20,251 nucleotides of DNA from contig JAYWBB010000037.1 in assembly GCA_043781855.1 (NCBI GenBank), positions 1-20,251 of the forward strand, given 5' to 3'. The translations under genes and the position numbers were made by a program. Below, in pieces: positions 1 to 8,290 of this stretch (positions within the stretch are counted from its first letter, which is position 1; every line of letters begins with the position of its first letter). Below the pieces are notes generated by a model, which worked only from the letters and a program-made list of their open reading frames with translations, did not search any database and had not been told where the DNA came from. This DNA comes from Nevskia sp043781855 (GTDB lineage: Bacteria > Pseudomonadota > Gammaproteobacteria > Nevskiales > Nevskiaceae).

Positions 1-72
1 ATCCTTCCAGTCGAAACCTTCAGCCGCCGCAGCACGCTGGAGTTCGAGCGCGTCGGCGAAAGGGTCGCTCAT
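1..72 (-). CDS. MazG-like nucleotide pyrophosphohydrolase, N-terminal fragment
   Basis: Only the first 24 codons are in the window. The gene runs off the left edge. The ATG at 72 overlaps the TGA of the Nudix gene as ATGA, so the two are probably translationally coupled. The visible peptide starts MSDPFADALELQ and goes on with AAAAEGFDW. A leucine-glutamine-rich start followed by G-F-D-W resembles the beginning of the second MazG domain (family wording 'ALKLQ..AA..GFDW'). MazG enzymes hydrolyse nucleoside triphosphates to monophosphates plus pyrophosphate, a house-cleaning role that would fit a Nudix neighbour. The assignment rests on a short stretch and is tentative. The rest of the protein should show EExxE and ExxD metal-binding motifs if it is right. 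Confidence 0.5.
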   Translation of the reverse strand, partial: MSDPFADALELQRAAAAEGFDWKD

Positions 73-692
73 GCCTGGAGTATCCGCTGCCGCAGGTTCC
101 AGAGAATTCCGGCCGTCGCACCCCAGATCGTGTAGTCGCCGTAGCGCAACTGGTGAAACGGCACATTGATGCCGTCCCGGCGCAGGGCTTTGCGCTCGAA
201 CCGATTCTCGTCGATGACGTGTCCCAGCGGCACCTCGAAGACTTCGGCAACCTCGGCCGGATCGGTCAGCAGCGCGAAGTCGGCCTCGATGACGCCGACC
301 ACCGGAGTGATGACATAGCCGGTCAGCGTCGGATGATCGTCGAGATAGCCGAGCAGCTCCACGGTCGACGGCGGCAGGCCCACTTCTTCCTCGGCCTCGC
401 GCAGCGCCGCCGCGGCCAGGCTGGCGTCGTCCTCGTCGCGACGGCCGCCCGGAAAACTGATCTGCCCTTTGTGCGTGCGCAGCGTTTCGGCGCGGCGCGT
501 CAGCAACACCGTATAGCCTGAGTCACGCCGGATGATCGGCACCAGCACTGCCGCCTGTTTCAGCTTGGCAACCGCTTTCGGCGTGATGAAGCGTCCGAGC
601 TTGAGCGGCAGGTCCATCTTTGCGATCGGGCGCGGCGACTCGGCGCTGCCCGACAGCGCCCGCCGCAACCGCGCCAGCGCGTCAAGGCTCAA
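69..692 (-). CDS. Nudix hydrolase, CoA pyrophosphatase (NudL-like)
   Basis: The 207-residue protein carries the CoA-pyrophosphatase signature at residues 63-83 (LLTRRAETLRTHKGQISFPGG minus its last G is the core). The Nudix box follows directly and ends in REAEEEVGL at 98-106. The glutamate that opens the generic Nudix box is an aspartate (D89), which is usual in this subfamily. The family cleaves CoA and acyl-CoA to 3',5'-ADP and phosphopantetheine in the cytosol. The start is a TTG at 692 that overlaps the metZ TGA as TTGA, with a weak GGA eight bases upstream inside metZ. The first internal ATG is codon 26 and would remove family-like sequence, so TTG is preferred. The gene is coupled to metZ upstream and to the MazG-like gene downstream. 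Family assignment is firm; the exact start is less certain. Confidence 0.88.
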   Translation of the reverse strand: MSLDALARLRRALSGSAESPRPIAKMDLPLKLGRFITPKAVAKLKQAAVLVPIIRRDSGYTVLLTRRAETLRTHKGQISFPGGRRDEDDASLAAAALREAEEEVGLPPSTVELLGYLDDHPTLTGYVITPVVGVIEADFALLTDPAEVAEVFEVPLGHVIDENRFERKALRRDGINVPFHQLRYGDYTIWGATAGILWNLRQRILQA

Positions 693-1870
693 GCGTGCAA
701 TCCAAGCGCAAGGTCCGCCATGATGTCCTCGACATCCTCGAGACCGACCGCGACGCGCACCAGGCCTTCGGTGACGCCGGCCAGCCGCCGCGCTTCCGCC
801 GAAATGCGGCCATGCGTGGTCGTCGCCGGATGGGTGATGGTCGTCCGCGTGTCGCCGAGATTCGCGGTAATCGACAACATCTTCACCGCATCAATGACGC
901 GCCAGGCACCTTTGCGACCACCCGCTACTTCGAACGAGACGATGCCACCGAACGCCTTCTGTTGCCGCTTCGCAAGCTGGTGTTGCGGATGATCGGCCAG
1001 GCCGGGATAGAAAACGCGCTCGATGCTCGGCTGCCCGCGCAGCCATTCGGCCAGCTTTTGCGCCGCCGCGCAGTGCGCGTGCATGCGCAGACTCAGCGTT
1101 TCCAGGCCCTTGAGGAAGACCCAGGCATTGAACGGACTCATGCTCGGGCCGGCCGTACGCAGGAACGCGAACACGTCCTTGCCGACGCGCTGGGCGTCGC
1201 CGACTACCGCGCCGCCCATGCAGCGGCCCTGCCCGTCCAGATACTTCGTCGCCGAATGTACGACCAGATCGGCGCCGAGCTTCAGCGGCTGCTGCAACAC
1301 CGGCGACAAAAAGCAGTTGTCGACGCAAAGCAGCGCGTTGGCACCATGCGCGATCTCGGCCAGCGCACGGATATCGGCAATCTCGGTCAGCGGATTATTC
1401 GGCGTCTCGACGAAGAACAGCCGCGTGTTCGGCCGCAACGCCGCACCCCAGGCCGGCAGATCGCTGGGGTCGACGAACGTCGTATCGACACCGAATTTGC
1501 CGAGCACATTGTTGAACAGGTTGATGGTCGTGCCGAACAGTGTCCGCGACGCGACGATGTGATCGCCGGCCTTCAAGAGCGCCATGCACATCGCGAGGAT
1601 CGCCGACATGCCGCTCGCCGTCGCCACGCAGGCATCGCCGCCTTCCATCGCCGCGAGGCGCTGCTCGAAAGCGCGAACGGTGGGATTGGTGAAGCGCGAA
1701 TAGACGTTGCCCGGCTCCTCGCCGGCGAACACGGCGGCCGCCTGTGCGGCGCTCGTGTAGACGAACGAGGACGTCAGATGAATCGCCGCCGAATGTTCGC
1801 GCTCGCCGGTTCGCGGCTCGGCCGCGCGCACGCCGAGTGTTGCGCTGCCCCAATCGTTGAAATCGTTCAT
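689..1870 (-). CDS. metZ: O-succinylhomoserine sulfhydrylase (PLP enzyme)
   Basis: The 393-residue protein belongs to the Cys/Met metabolism PLP family. It shows YSRFTNPT (57-64, phosphate-binding Tyr/Arg), ETPNNP (155-160), DNCF (184-187) and SATKYLDGQGR, in which K209 is the expected Schiff-base lysine. The wording throughout is that of MetZ, which makes homocysteine directly from O-succinylhomoserine and sulfide, rather than of MetB or MetC. The family is about 390-400 residues long, which fits the ATG at 1870. A TTG 16 codons upstream would add an unconserved, Gln/Lys-rich leader, so it was not used. In Pseudomonas metZ directly follows purF. Here a MetE-like gene and a plus-strand gene lie between them. 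No strong Shine-Dalgarno sequence is seen before the ATG. Confidence 0.93.
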   Translation of the reverse strand: MNDFNDWGSATLGVRAAEPRTGEREHSAAIHLTSSFVYTSAAQAAAVFAGEEPGNVYSRFTNPTVRAFEQRLAAMEGGDACVATASGMSAILAMCMALLKAGDHIVASRTLFGTTINLFNNVLGKFGVDTTFVDPSDLPAWGAALRPNTRLFFVETPNNPLTEIADIRALAEIAHGANALLCVDNCFLSPVLQQPLKLGADLVVHSATKYLDGQGRCMGGAVVGDAQRVGKDVFAFLRTAGPSMSPFNAWVFLKGLETLSLRMHAHCAAAQKLAEWLRGQPSIERVFYPGLADHPQHQLAKRQQKAFGGIVSFEVAGGRKGAWRVIDAVKMLSITANLGDTRTTITHPATTTHGRISAEARRLAGVTEGLVRVAVGLEDVEDIMADLALGLHA

Positions 1871-1996
1871 GACCGTGGTTTTCTGCGGGGAATCCTGGCG
1901 GTGTGGCCAGCCGGTCAAGTTTAGCGAAATGCGCAGACCCTGCCGCGCACTTGATGCGCCCCCGGTCGGCCATGGCCCCAGGGCGGCGCAGTCTGC

Positions 1997-3142
1997 TCAA
2001 GCGAGGCCGAGCTTCTCCGCAGCCATCGCAGTCCCCTTTACGCGTGCCGCAATCTTCCGGAACGCGATATCCCGGGCGAGATCCGGCGAGCCGTGCTTCG
2101 GCTTCACGTCGATGCTGAACGGCGAGAAGCCGCAGTCGTCGGTCGAGCCGAGACGTTCTTTCGGAATGTACCTGGCGGCGGTCACCAGATCGTCGCAAAC
2201 CTGCTCCGGCGTCTCGACCGTCGGGCTCAGCGGATTGATCACGCCGATGAAGCAGCCCTGCGGAACGCCGTTCGCGTTCCCGCGGCTATGCTGGCCGATC
2301 AATTTGTAGACGCGCTCCTTGTCCTTCTCGCTGGCCAGCTGGATCAGGAAGTAACCAGCGTTCATCTTGAACATGCTCGGCAGCAGTTCGGCGTAGTCGA
2401 CATCGCCGCTGTGGGTGGAATCGCAGTCGCCACCGGGGCAGGTGTGAATGCCGATGTTCTTGCGCTCCGCCGCCGAGAAGCGGTCGATCACGCGGTTATT
2501 CAGTTCGATGAAGCTGTCGAGCATCTTGCGGCCCGTCCAGGGATTCTTCGGATCATTCCTGCAGGCCAGCCGACCTTCGGTGAAGTCGATCGAAACGCGC
2601 TTGGCGCCGGCGGCAAAACACTGGCGGATGTCCTTCTCGCACTCATTGCACAGGTCCGTCAGAAACTGCTCGCGCGAATAGCCGTCGAGCTTGCCGTCGA
2701 GCGGATAAAGCAGAGACAGCATGGAGGGCGCGATCACTGCCTGCTTCAGGGGTTTCGTCGCCATCTTCATGGCTTCCGTCACATACTCGGACGCAAAGGT
2801 CTTGTACTTGAACGGCCCGCCGGTCAAGCGCGGCAGTTGCCGGTGATGGCCGTCGGTGAAAATCGCGAAGTACTGGCCGTCACCGGCAAGATTCGGCGCG
2901 AGGCCGGTTCCTGCCAGCGTGTCGACGATGGGATAGGTGGCGAAGCTCGATGCGCGCTGCTCGCCGTCGGACACGAATGGGGCGCCGGTTGCTTCCATGC
3001 GCTTGATCGAGTCGAGGCAGGCAGCATCCTGTTCACGCTTCAACTCCTCCCTGGTGACCTTGCCGGCATCGTAGCCGGCAATCGCGGCCTGAAGTTTGAC
3101 GGGGCGCGGGAGTGATCCGACATTCTCGGTGGGTAATGGCAT
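1997..3142 (-). CDS. Core-MetE-like cobalamin-independent methionine synthase
   Basis: The 381-residue protein matches only the C-terminal catalytic barrel of MetE (full-length MetE is about 750 residues). It opens with TENVGSLPRP, and SDGEQ lies at 58-62. The metal site is visible as H233-T-C235 and C337 (DDCGFSPF). By eye, the glutamate ligand of MetE maps to Q268 in YFLIQLAS, a possible substitution. The family transfers a methyl group to homocysteine. Short 'core' members often use a donor other than methyltetrahydrofolate. The neighbour metZ, 126 bases downstream in the same direction, makes homocysteine, which supports a methionine role. The start at 3142 is backed by GAGGAG seven bases upstream. 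A related methyltransferase with another thiol substrate remains possible. Confidence 0.78.
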   Translation of the reverse strand: MPLPTENVGSLPRPVKLQAAIAGYDAGKVTREELKREQDAACLDSIKRMEATGAPFVSDGEQRASSFATYPIVDTLAGTGLAPNLAGDGQYFAIFTDGHHRQLPRLTGGPFKYKTFASEYVTEAMKMATKPLKQAVIAPSMLSLLYPLDGKLDGYSREQFLTDLCNECEKDIRQCFAAGAKRVSIDFTEGRLACRNDPKNPWTGRKMLDSFIELNNRVIDRFSAAERKNIGIHTCPGGDCDSTHSGDVDYAELLPSMFKMNAGYFLIQLASEKDKERVYKLIGQHSRGNANGVPQGCFIGVINPLSPTVETPEQVCDDLVTAARYIPKERLGSTDDCGFSPFSIDVKPKHGSPDLARDIAFRKIAARVKGTAMAAEKLGLA

Positions 3143-3561
3143 TTCTGTTCTCCTCGTAGCTTAACTACTGGTCCAGAGCAATCGCACCGGCTTGTTGGCC
3201 GTCATGTCGACCAAGGCTGTACCCCGCTCGAAGACTGCATTCACTCGCATTATTTTGTCGAGCTTAGCGTTAGCAGCGTGCGCGGATCGTTTTGTCCTTT
3301 GCACAGTCCGTGTCTCTCCGCTCGGACTTATGAAGCGGCGAAGAACCAGCAAAAATTTCGCCATGCCGGCGAGACTGGTCCCGGCAGGCTTGAGGCGGGA
3401 GGTGGTATGCAGTGCGCACTGCTTCAAAACCGGCGAGGTTGTGGATTGATGCGTGGCGAACACCCCTTCGCCCCTTCAGGCGTCAGAGACAAGGTATCGG
3501 CAAAGCGTCCACAATACTGCGCGCTTCAGCTGCGGCGCTCATTCAACCCTGGAGACACACG
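3143..3561. other. Divergent intergenic region, metE-like / DUF3761-like
   Basis: This 419-base gap separates two divergently read genes and must hold both promoters. No clear -35/-10 pair stands out. Three symmetric elements are visible: AGTCCG (3305-3310) with CGGACT (3323-3328), TGCCGG (3364-3369) with CCGGCA (3381-3386), and a perfect 14-base palindrome at 3409-3422. I found no arrangement recognisable as a SAM or SAH riboswitch ahead of the MetE-like gene. A 100-codon minus-strand frame (3161-3463) lacks a ribosome binding site and any recognisable family, and was not called as a gene. Confidence 0.6.
3409..3422. promoter_or_regulatory. Perfect 14-bp palindrome, possible operator
   Basis: GCAGTGCGCACTGC reads the same on both strands. 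It lies about 140 bases upstream of the DUF3761-like start and about 270 bases upstream of the MetE-like start. A dimeric regulator could bind it, but no regulator gene is adjacent and no second copy was seen in the window. The function is inferred from symmetry only. Confidence 0.3.
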
Positions 3562-4038
3562 ATGAAAACATTGATTGCGGTCGTTGCGTTGGCCGCCGGA
3601 TTTGCGGTTTCTGCGGCGTACGCACAACTTCCGGCAGGCGCACCGGCGGGCTCGACCGGACTTTGCAAGGACGGCAGCTATTCCTCGAACGCAACCAAGC
3701 GAGGCGCTTGCGCCGGCCACAAAGGAGTCAAAGATTGGTTCGGCGATGGCGGAAAAACCGATTCTGCCGCCGCGCCGGCGGCCAGCCCGGCGCCGACTGC
3801 GGCGGCTCCGGTGTCGACGCCCGCGCCGGCGAAACCGGCTGCCGCCGCAACGACCGCGCCGACTGCACCCGCCGCAGGCGGCGGAAACGGCCAGGTTTGG
3901 GTGAACTCCAGTTCAAAGGTCTATCACTGCCCTGGCACCAAATTTTACGGAAAGACCAAGAGCGGCGCGTATATGACCGAAGCGGCCGCCAAGGCCGCAG
4001 GCAACCACGCCGACCACGGCAAAGCTTGCACGAAGTAA
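3562..4038 (+). CDS. Secreted DUF3761-like protein with Ala/Pro linker
   Basis: The 158-residue protein begins with a signal peptide (MKTLIAVVALAAGFAVSAAYA, cut before Q-L-P). A short conserved motif follows, LCKDGSYSSNATKRGACAGH (about residues 34-53) and then KGVKDWFG. This is the pattern of DUF3761, a small domain of unknown function. A low-complexity Ala/Pro/Thr linker covers roughly residues 67-111. The C-terminal part contains VYHCPGTKFYGKTKSGAYM and a final HGKAC, a domain seen in other bacterial secreted proteins, with conserved His and Cys. The ATG at 3562 is preceded by GGAG seven bases upstream; longer in-frame starts would bury the signal peptide. It is likely periplasmic or extracellular. 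Its biological role is unknown. It is convergent with purF. Confidence 0.85.
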   Translation: MKTLIAVVALAAGFAVSAAYAQLPAGAPAGSTGLCKDGSYSSNATKRGACAGHKGVKDWFGDGGKTDSAAAPAASPAPTAAAPVSTPAPAKPAAAATTAPTAPAAGGGNGQVWVNSSSKVYHCPGTKFYGKTKSGAYMTEAAAKAAGNHADHGKACTK

Positions 4039-4058
4039 ACATCGAGGCAGAGCGGCAG

Positions 4059-4094
4059 CGCGCGCTCGATACGTAAAAAACGATCGAGCGCGCG
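4059..4094. terminator. 12-bp perfect inverted repeat between convergent genes
   Basis: CGCGCGCTCGAT (4059-4070) is perfectly complementary to ATCGAGCGCGCG (4083-4094), with a 12-base loop that contains six A residues. It lies 21 bases past the stop of the plus-strand DUF3761-like gene and about 130 bases past the purF stop, so it could end transcription from both sides. No T-run follows on either strand; the T-run on the minus strand is inside the loop. It is therefore not a classic intrinsic terminator and may work as a 3'-end-protecting hairpin. Confidence 0.5.
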
Positions 4095-4225
4095 ATTTGG
4101 CCGGGGAGTTGGGTCGCGACTCCGCGCGATTCGGTAGCTGAAGTCGATTGCGCGGCGCAATGCCGGGATTCCCTTGGCTTCATGGAGCTTTTCAGCATAT
4201 TTTCTACGCCGACCGACGACGCCCC

Positions 4226-5743
<1,518 letters not shown>

Positions 5744-5747
5744 GGGT

Positions 5748-5922
5748 TAGTGTCCTGTCCCGTAAGTTCTTTGATGAAGGCGGCTGGGGATTTTCGTGTC
5801 CAGCAAGTCGCGCCGACGAGCCATAGTTTTTCTATGGCGAGGAGAAGCAACGCAGTGGGGCGCGAAAAGACGCGCGTCAATCCCAATATTCGGCGCAAAC
5901 CAATTTGCGCGACAGGACACTA
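5748..5922. mobile_element. 171-bp MITE-like element with TA duplication
   Basis: The core element is 5750-5920, flanked by TA at 5748-5749 and 5921-5922. The ends are GTGTCCTGTC (5750-5759) and its exact complement GACAGGACAC (5911-5920). The similarity continues imperfectly for about 24 bases. Inside are a 7-bp hairpin, GCCATAG (5820-5826) with CTATGGC (5832-5838), and a 5-bp hairpin, GCGCG (5860-5864) with CGCGC (5871-5875). No transposase is encoded. Target TA plus inverted ends is the pattern of IS630/Tc1/mariner-type mobilisation. Removing the element and one TA restores GGAGCACTAACCCATG, which gives cvpA a TAA stop and purF a GGAG ribosome site. That strongly supports insertion at a formerly tight gene junction. 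Confidence 0.8.
5750..5759 (-). promoter_or_regulatory. purF ribosome binding site inside the element's inverted repeat
   Basis: Read on the minus strand, the terminal repeat is GACAGGACAC, followed by TAACCC and the purF ATG. The AGGA within it sits nine bases before the start, the same spacing that GGAG would have had before the insertion. No other Shine-Dalgarno candidate lies nearer. The role is inferred from position. Confidence 0.6.
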
Positions 5923-6444
5923 GTGCTCCGCCTTCGATTTCGTGGTTTCCGGCTCCCGCGGCTTCAAATATGCGAGCCATTGTTCGGGAATCAAGCTGTG
6001 CAGATGGGCCGCCAGCGGCTCGAGCTGAGGCACGAGAACCGACTGTCGCCACCAGGCGTCCTGTTTCGCCGCACTGGCGCCGGCCAGCAGGACGACAGCC
6101 ACGATGACGAACACGCCGCGAATCAGACCGAAGCCGGCGCCGAGCATGCGGTCGACGCCGCCGAGCCCGGCGCTCTTGACGAGCATCGAGACAACCCAGG
6201 CCAGGACGGCCCCCACGAGCAGCACAGAGAAGAAGACCAGCGCGTAAGCCGCCGCCGTGCGCACGGCCGGGGTCTGGATCGAGGACTGGAGTTTTTCGGC
6301 GAGGGCCGGGGCATAACGCAGCGTCACCGCAAACGCGAGCACCCACGCGGCAAGGCTCAAGGCTTCACGCACCAGCCCGCGCAAAACGCCGACCAACGCG
6401 GAAATCAGCACGATGCCAATGAAGACGTAATCCACCCAGATCAT
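5920..6444 (-). CDS. cvpA: CvpA-family membrane protein
   Basis: The 174-residue protein has four hydrophobic segments, at about residues 5-25, 28-47, 63-87 and 100-124. Its opening, WVDYVFIGIVLISALVGVLRG, is typical of CvpA, an inner-membrane protein linked to colicin V production and envelope stress. Its usual partner purF is downstream. The ATG at 6444 gives the family length; an upstream in-frame extension of 41 codons is hydrophilic and unlike the family. The TAG stop is formed by the duplicated TA plus the first base of the inserted element. Without the insertion the stop would be TAA at the same codon, so the protein is not altered. The molecular function of the family is poorly defined. 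Confidence 0.9.
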   Translation of the reverse strand: MIWVDYVFIGIVLISALVGVLRGLVREALSLAAWVLAFAVTLRYAPALAEKLQSSIQTPAVRTAAAYALVFFSVLLVGAVLAWVVSMLVKSAGLGGVDRMLGAGFGLIRGVFVIVAVVLLAGASAAKQDAWWRQSVLVPQLEPLAAHLHSLIPEQWLAYLKPREPETTKSKAEH

Positions 6445-6475
6445 GCTGCGCGAGCGTCCTTCGGGGCACTTCGCG

Positions 6476-6484
6476 ATTCTAACA
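6476..6484 (-). promoter_or_regulatory. Candidate extended -10 element for cvpA-purF
   Basis: The minus strand reads TGTTAGAAT, an extended -10 (TGn plus TAGAAT, five of six to consensus), 32 bases upstream of the cvpA ATG. No good -35 hexamer lies 16-18 bases further upstream; extended -10 promoters can do without one. A PurR-type operator was looked for and not seen. Confidence 0.4.
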
Positions 6485-6624
6485 TTGCAGACGTGTTGCA
6501 GGCGGGCGGGCCGCAATATTTCCTCGTTCCGACCGGCGTGAAATTTCGTCTGCGCGGCGGGCTTCAAGAGCCTGCGACGGACTCATGGCGTACACTTCGA
6601 TCCGAGTCCGGTCCCTTATTCAAC

Positions 6625-8088
6625 ATGCGCAAATCCTGTTTGTCTCTCGGCATTGCGGCCCTGGTCATGGTGGCTTCGCTGTCGCATGCGGAGCAGCCGG
6701 TCATCGACCTTCCGCAAATCGGAAATCCCGCCGATGTTGCCCTGTCGCCCAACGAAGAGAACCGCCTCGGCAAGGAGATAGCGGGCGAGTTGTACTTCTA
6801 CAATTACGTCGTCGAAGATCCGGAGATCGAGGAATATCTGGCGACAGTGGGCTGGCGACTCGCAGCGAACGGCTCGGAATCGCCGCCGCCGTTCCATTTT
6901 CTCCTGATCGCCGATCCGCGCATCAATGCCTTTGCGCTGCCCGGCGCTTACATCGGTGTCAATGCCGGCCTGCTGCTCGCAACCGCGAACGAAAGCGAAC
7001 TGGCCAGCGTCATGGCGCACGAAGAAGCGCATATCACGCAGCGCCACGCGGCACGCGGAGCCAACGATGGTCAGGTCGAGACGATCGCAACCTGGCTTGC
7101 GGTCATCGCCGCGATCATCGCCGGCTCGGCCAATCCGAACGTCGTGATCGGCGCGCTGGCGCTGGGTCAGGGCATCAACTACAACCGGCAGGTCAGCTAC
7201 ACACGCGGCAATGAGTTCGAGGCCGACCGCATCGGCATCCGGACACTCGCAGCCTCTGGATACGACCCGAACGGCATGGCCGGATTTTTCGCCAAGCTCG
7301 AACAGCAGACGCGGCTTTACGGCAATCGCCTGCCCGAAATCCTGCTGACCCACCCGGTCAACACAACGCGCATCGCCGAGGCGCAGGAACGCGCGGCGCA
7401 GTACCCGAAACGCGAGGTCAAGGACTCCCTGGACTTCCTGTTCATGCGCGCGCGCATCCGCGTGCTGCTTGCCGATTCGCCAAACGACGTCGTGGGTTTC
7501 TTCACCGGTGAGATCAACGCCGGCAACGACACGCCGGAGAACCGCTACGGTCTCGCCATGGCGCTTTCCCAGCTTGGCGAGAACGCGAAAGCGCAGGCCG
7601 CGCTGGCGCCCCTCATCGAAGCGAATCCGCGACAGGCGAATCTGAACCTGCTCCTGGCGCAAATCCTGATCGGCGCGAACAAGACTGCCGAGGGACTGGC
7701 GGCCTATGCGAAGACCCTGGCGATCGTGCCCCGGTATCCGCCCGCGATATTCGGCTATGCCGACGCACTGATCAATTCCGGGAAGCCCGATGAGGCCCGC
7801 AAGATTCTGCTGTCGCACGAGCAGGCGCTGGGGACCCGCATCGATACCTATCGCCTGCTCGCTGCGGCAGCGCGAGCCGGCGGAAAAACGGCTGAAGCGC
7901 AGTATCAACAGGGCATCTATTTCTTCGAACGCGGCGATATCCGTGGCGCCTTGCAGCAAATCAACGCCGGACTGCGGATCGCGAGCATCACGCCGGGCGA
8001 CCGGGCGCGGCTGAGCGCCAAGCGCCAGGAACTTCTGGAATCGATACCGCGCGAGGATCTTCGGAAGCTTCAACGCGAACCAGGGTGA
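6625..8088 (+). CDS. bepA: BepA-like periplasmic M48 metalloprotease with TPR repeats
   Basis: The 487-residue protein starts with a signal peptide (MRKSCLSLGIAALVMVASLSHA, then EQP). The M48 protease domain has the zinc motif HEEAH at 132-136, then H141, and the second motif NEFEADRIG (196-204) with the third ligand. H243 in LTHPVNTTR matches the position of the histidine that plugs the active site in E. coli BepA. TPR-like helices fill the part from about residue 260 to the end. The family degrades or chaperones misassembled outer-membrane proteins such as LptD. Neighbouring M48 homologues without TPR are excluded by the length. The start at 6625 is chosen for the signal peptide; no Shine-Dalgarno sequence is seen before it. 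The gene is divergent from cvpA. Confidence 0.92.
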   Translation: MRKSCLSLGIAALVMVASLSHAEQPVIDLPQIGNPADVALSPNEENRLGKEIAGELYFYNYVVEDPEIEEYLATVGWRLAANGSESPPPFHFLLIADPRINAFALPGAYIGVNAGLLLATANESELASVMAHEEAHITQRHAARGANDGQVETIATWLAVIAAIIAGSANPNVVIGALALGQGINYNRQVSYTRGNEFEADRIGIRTLAASGYDPNGMAGFFAKLEQQTRLYGNRLPEILLTHPVNTTRIAEAQERAAQYPKREVKDSLDFLFMRARIRVLLADSPNDVVGFFTGEINAGNDTPENRYGLAMALSQLGENAKAQAALAPLIEANPRQANLNLLLAQILIGANKTAEGLAAYAKTLAIVPRYPPAIFGYADALINSGKPDEARKILLSHEQALGTRIDTYRLLAAAARAGGKTAEAQYQQGIYFFERGDIRGALQQINAGLRIASITPGDRARLSAKRQELLESIPREDLRKLQREPG

Positions 8089-8290
8089 ACCGTTGCGCTT
8101 GACGAGCATTGCTCGCCGCGACGGCGAACGTTTGGCCATCGTCGGCGCGGCCGAGCTTTCAGAACGAGGATGAAGCGGCGCGAGGGGTGGTCAGCACGCG
8201 GGTTCAAAAAAGAACCGCGGCACATGCCATTAATGCAGCACATGCCGTCAAGTGACGTCAAGTGCGAAAGAAGTCGCTCACGGCAGCAAC
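8089..8290. repeat. Convergent intergenic region with short direct repeats and hairpin
   Basis: The 202-base gap lies between the 3' ends of bepA and the epimerase-like gene. GGTTC (8201-8205) and GAACC (8212-8216) flank six A residues and could form a hairpin, extended by three more pairs past a bulged G. No T-run follows, so terminator function is uncertain. GCACATGCC occurs twice, 18 bases apart (8220-8228 and 8238-8246). It is followed by two tandem 10-base units starting CGTCAAGTG (8246-8255 and 8256-8265). No gene is visible. Confidence 0.55.

Noticed and set aside
620..1924. 434-codon plus-strand open frame
   Set aside because: It is antisense to metZ over its whole length, is rich in Arg/His and shows no family motif. 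It is a GC-rich shadow frame.
3161..3463. 100-codon minus-strand frame upstream of the MetE-like gene
   Set aside because: No ribosome binding site, no recognisable motif, and it lies in the region that must hold the promoter. A short version starting at 3253 (29 codons) also lacks a ribosome site.
3143..3561. SAM or SAH riboswitch ahead of the MetE-like gene
   Set aside because: Short inverted repeats are present, but I could not build a known riboswitch core from them.
5905..6624. 240-codon upstream extension of bepA
   Set aside because: It would run antisense through cvpA and would place a clear signal peptide in the middle of the protein.
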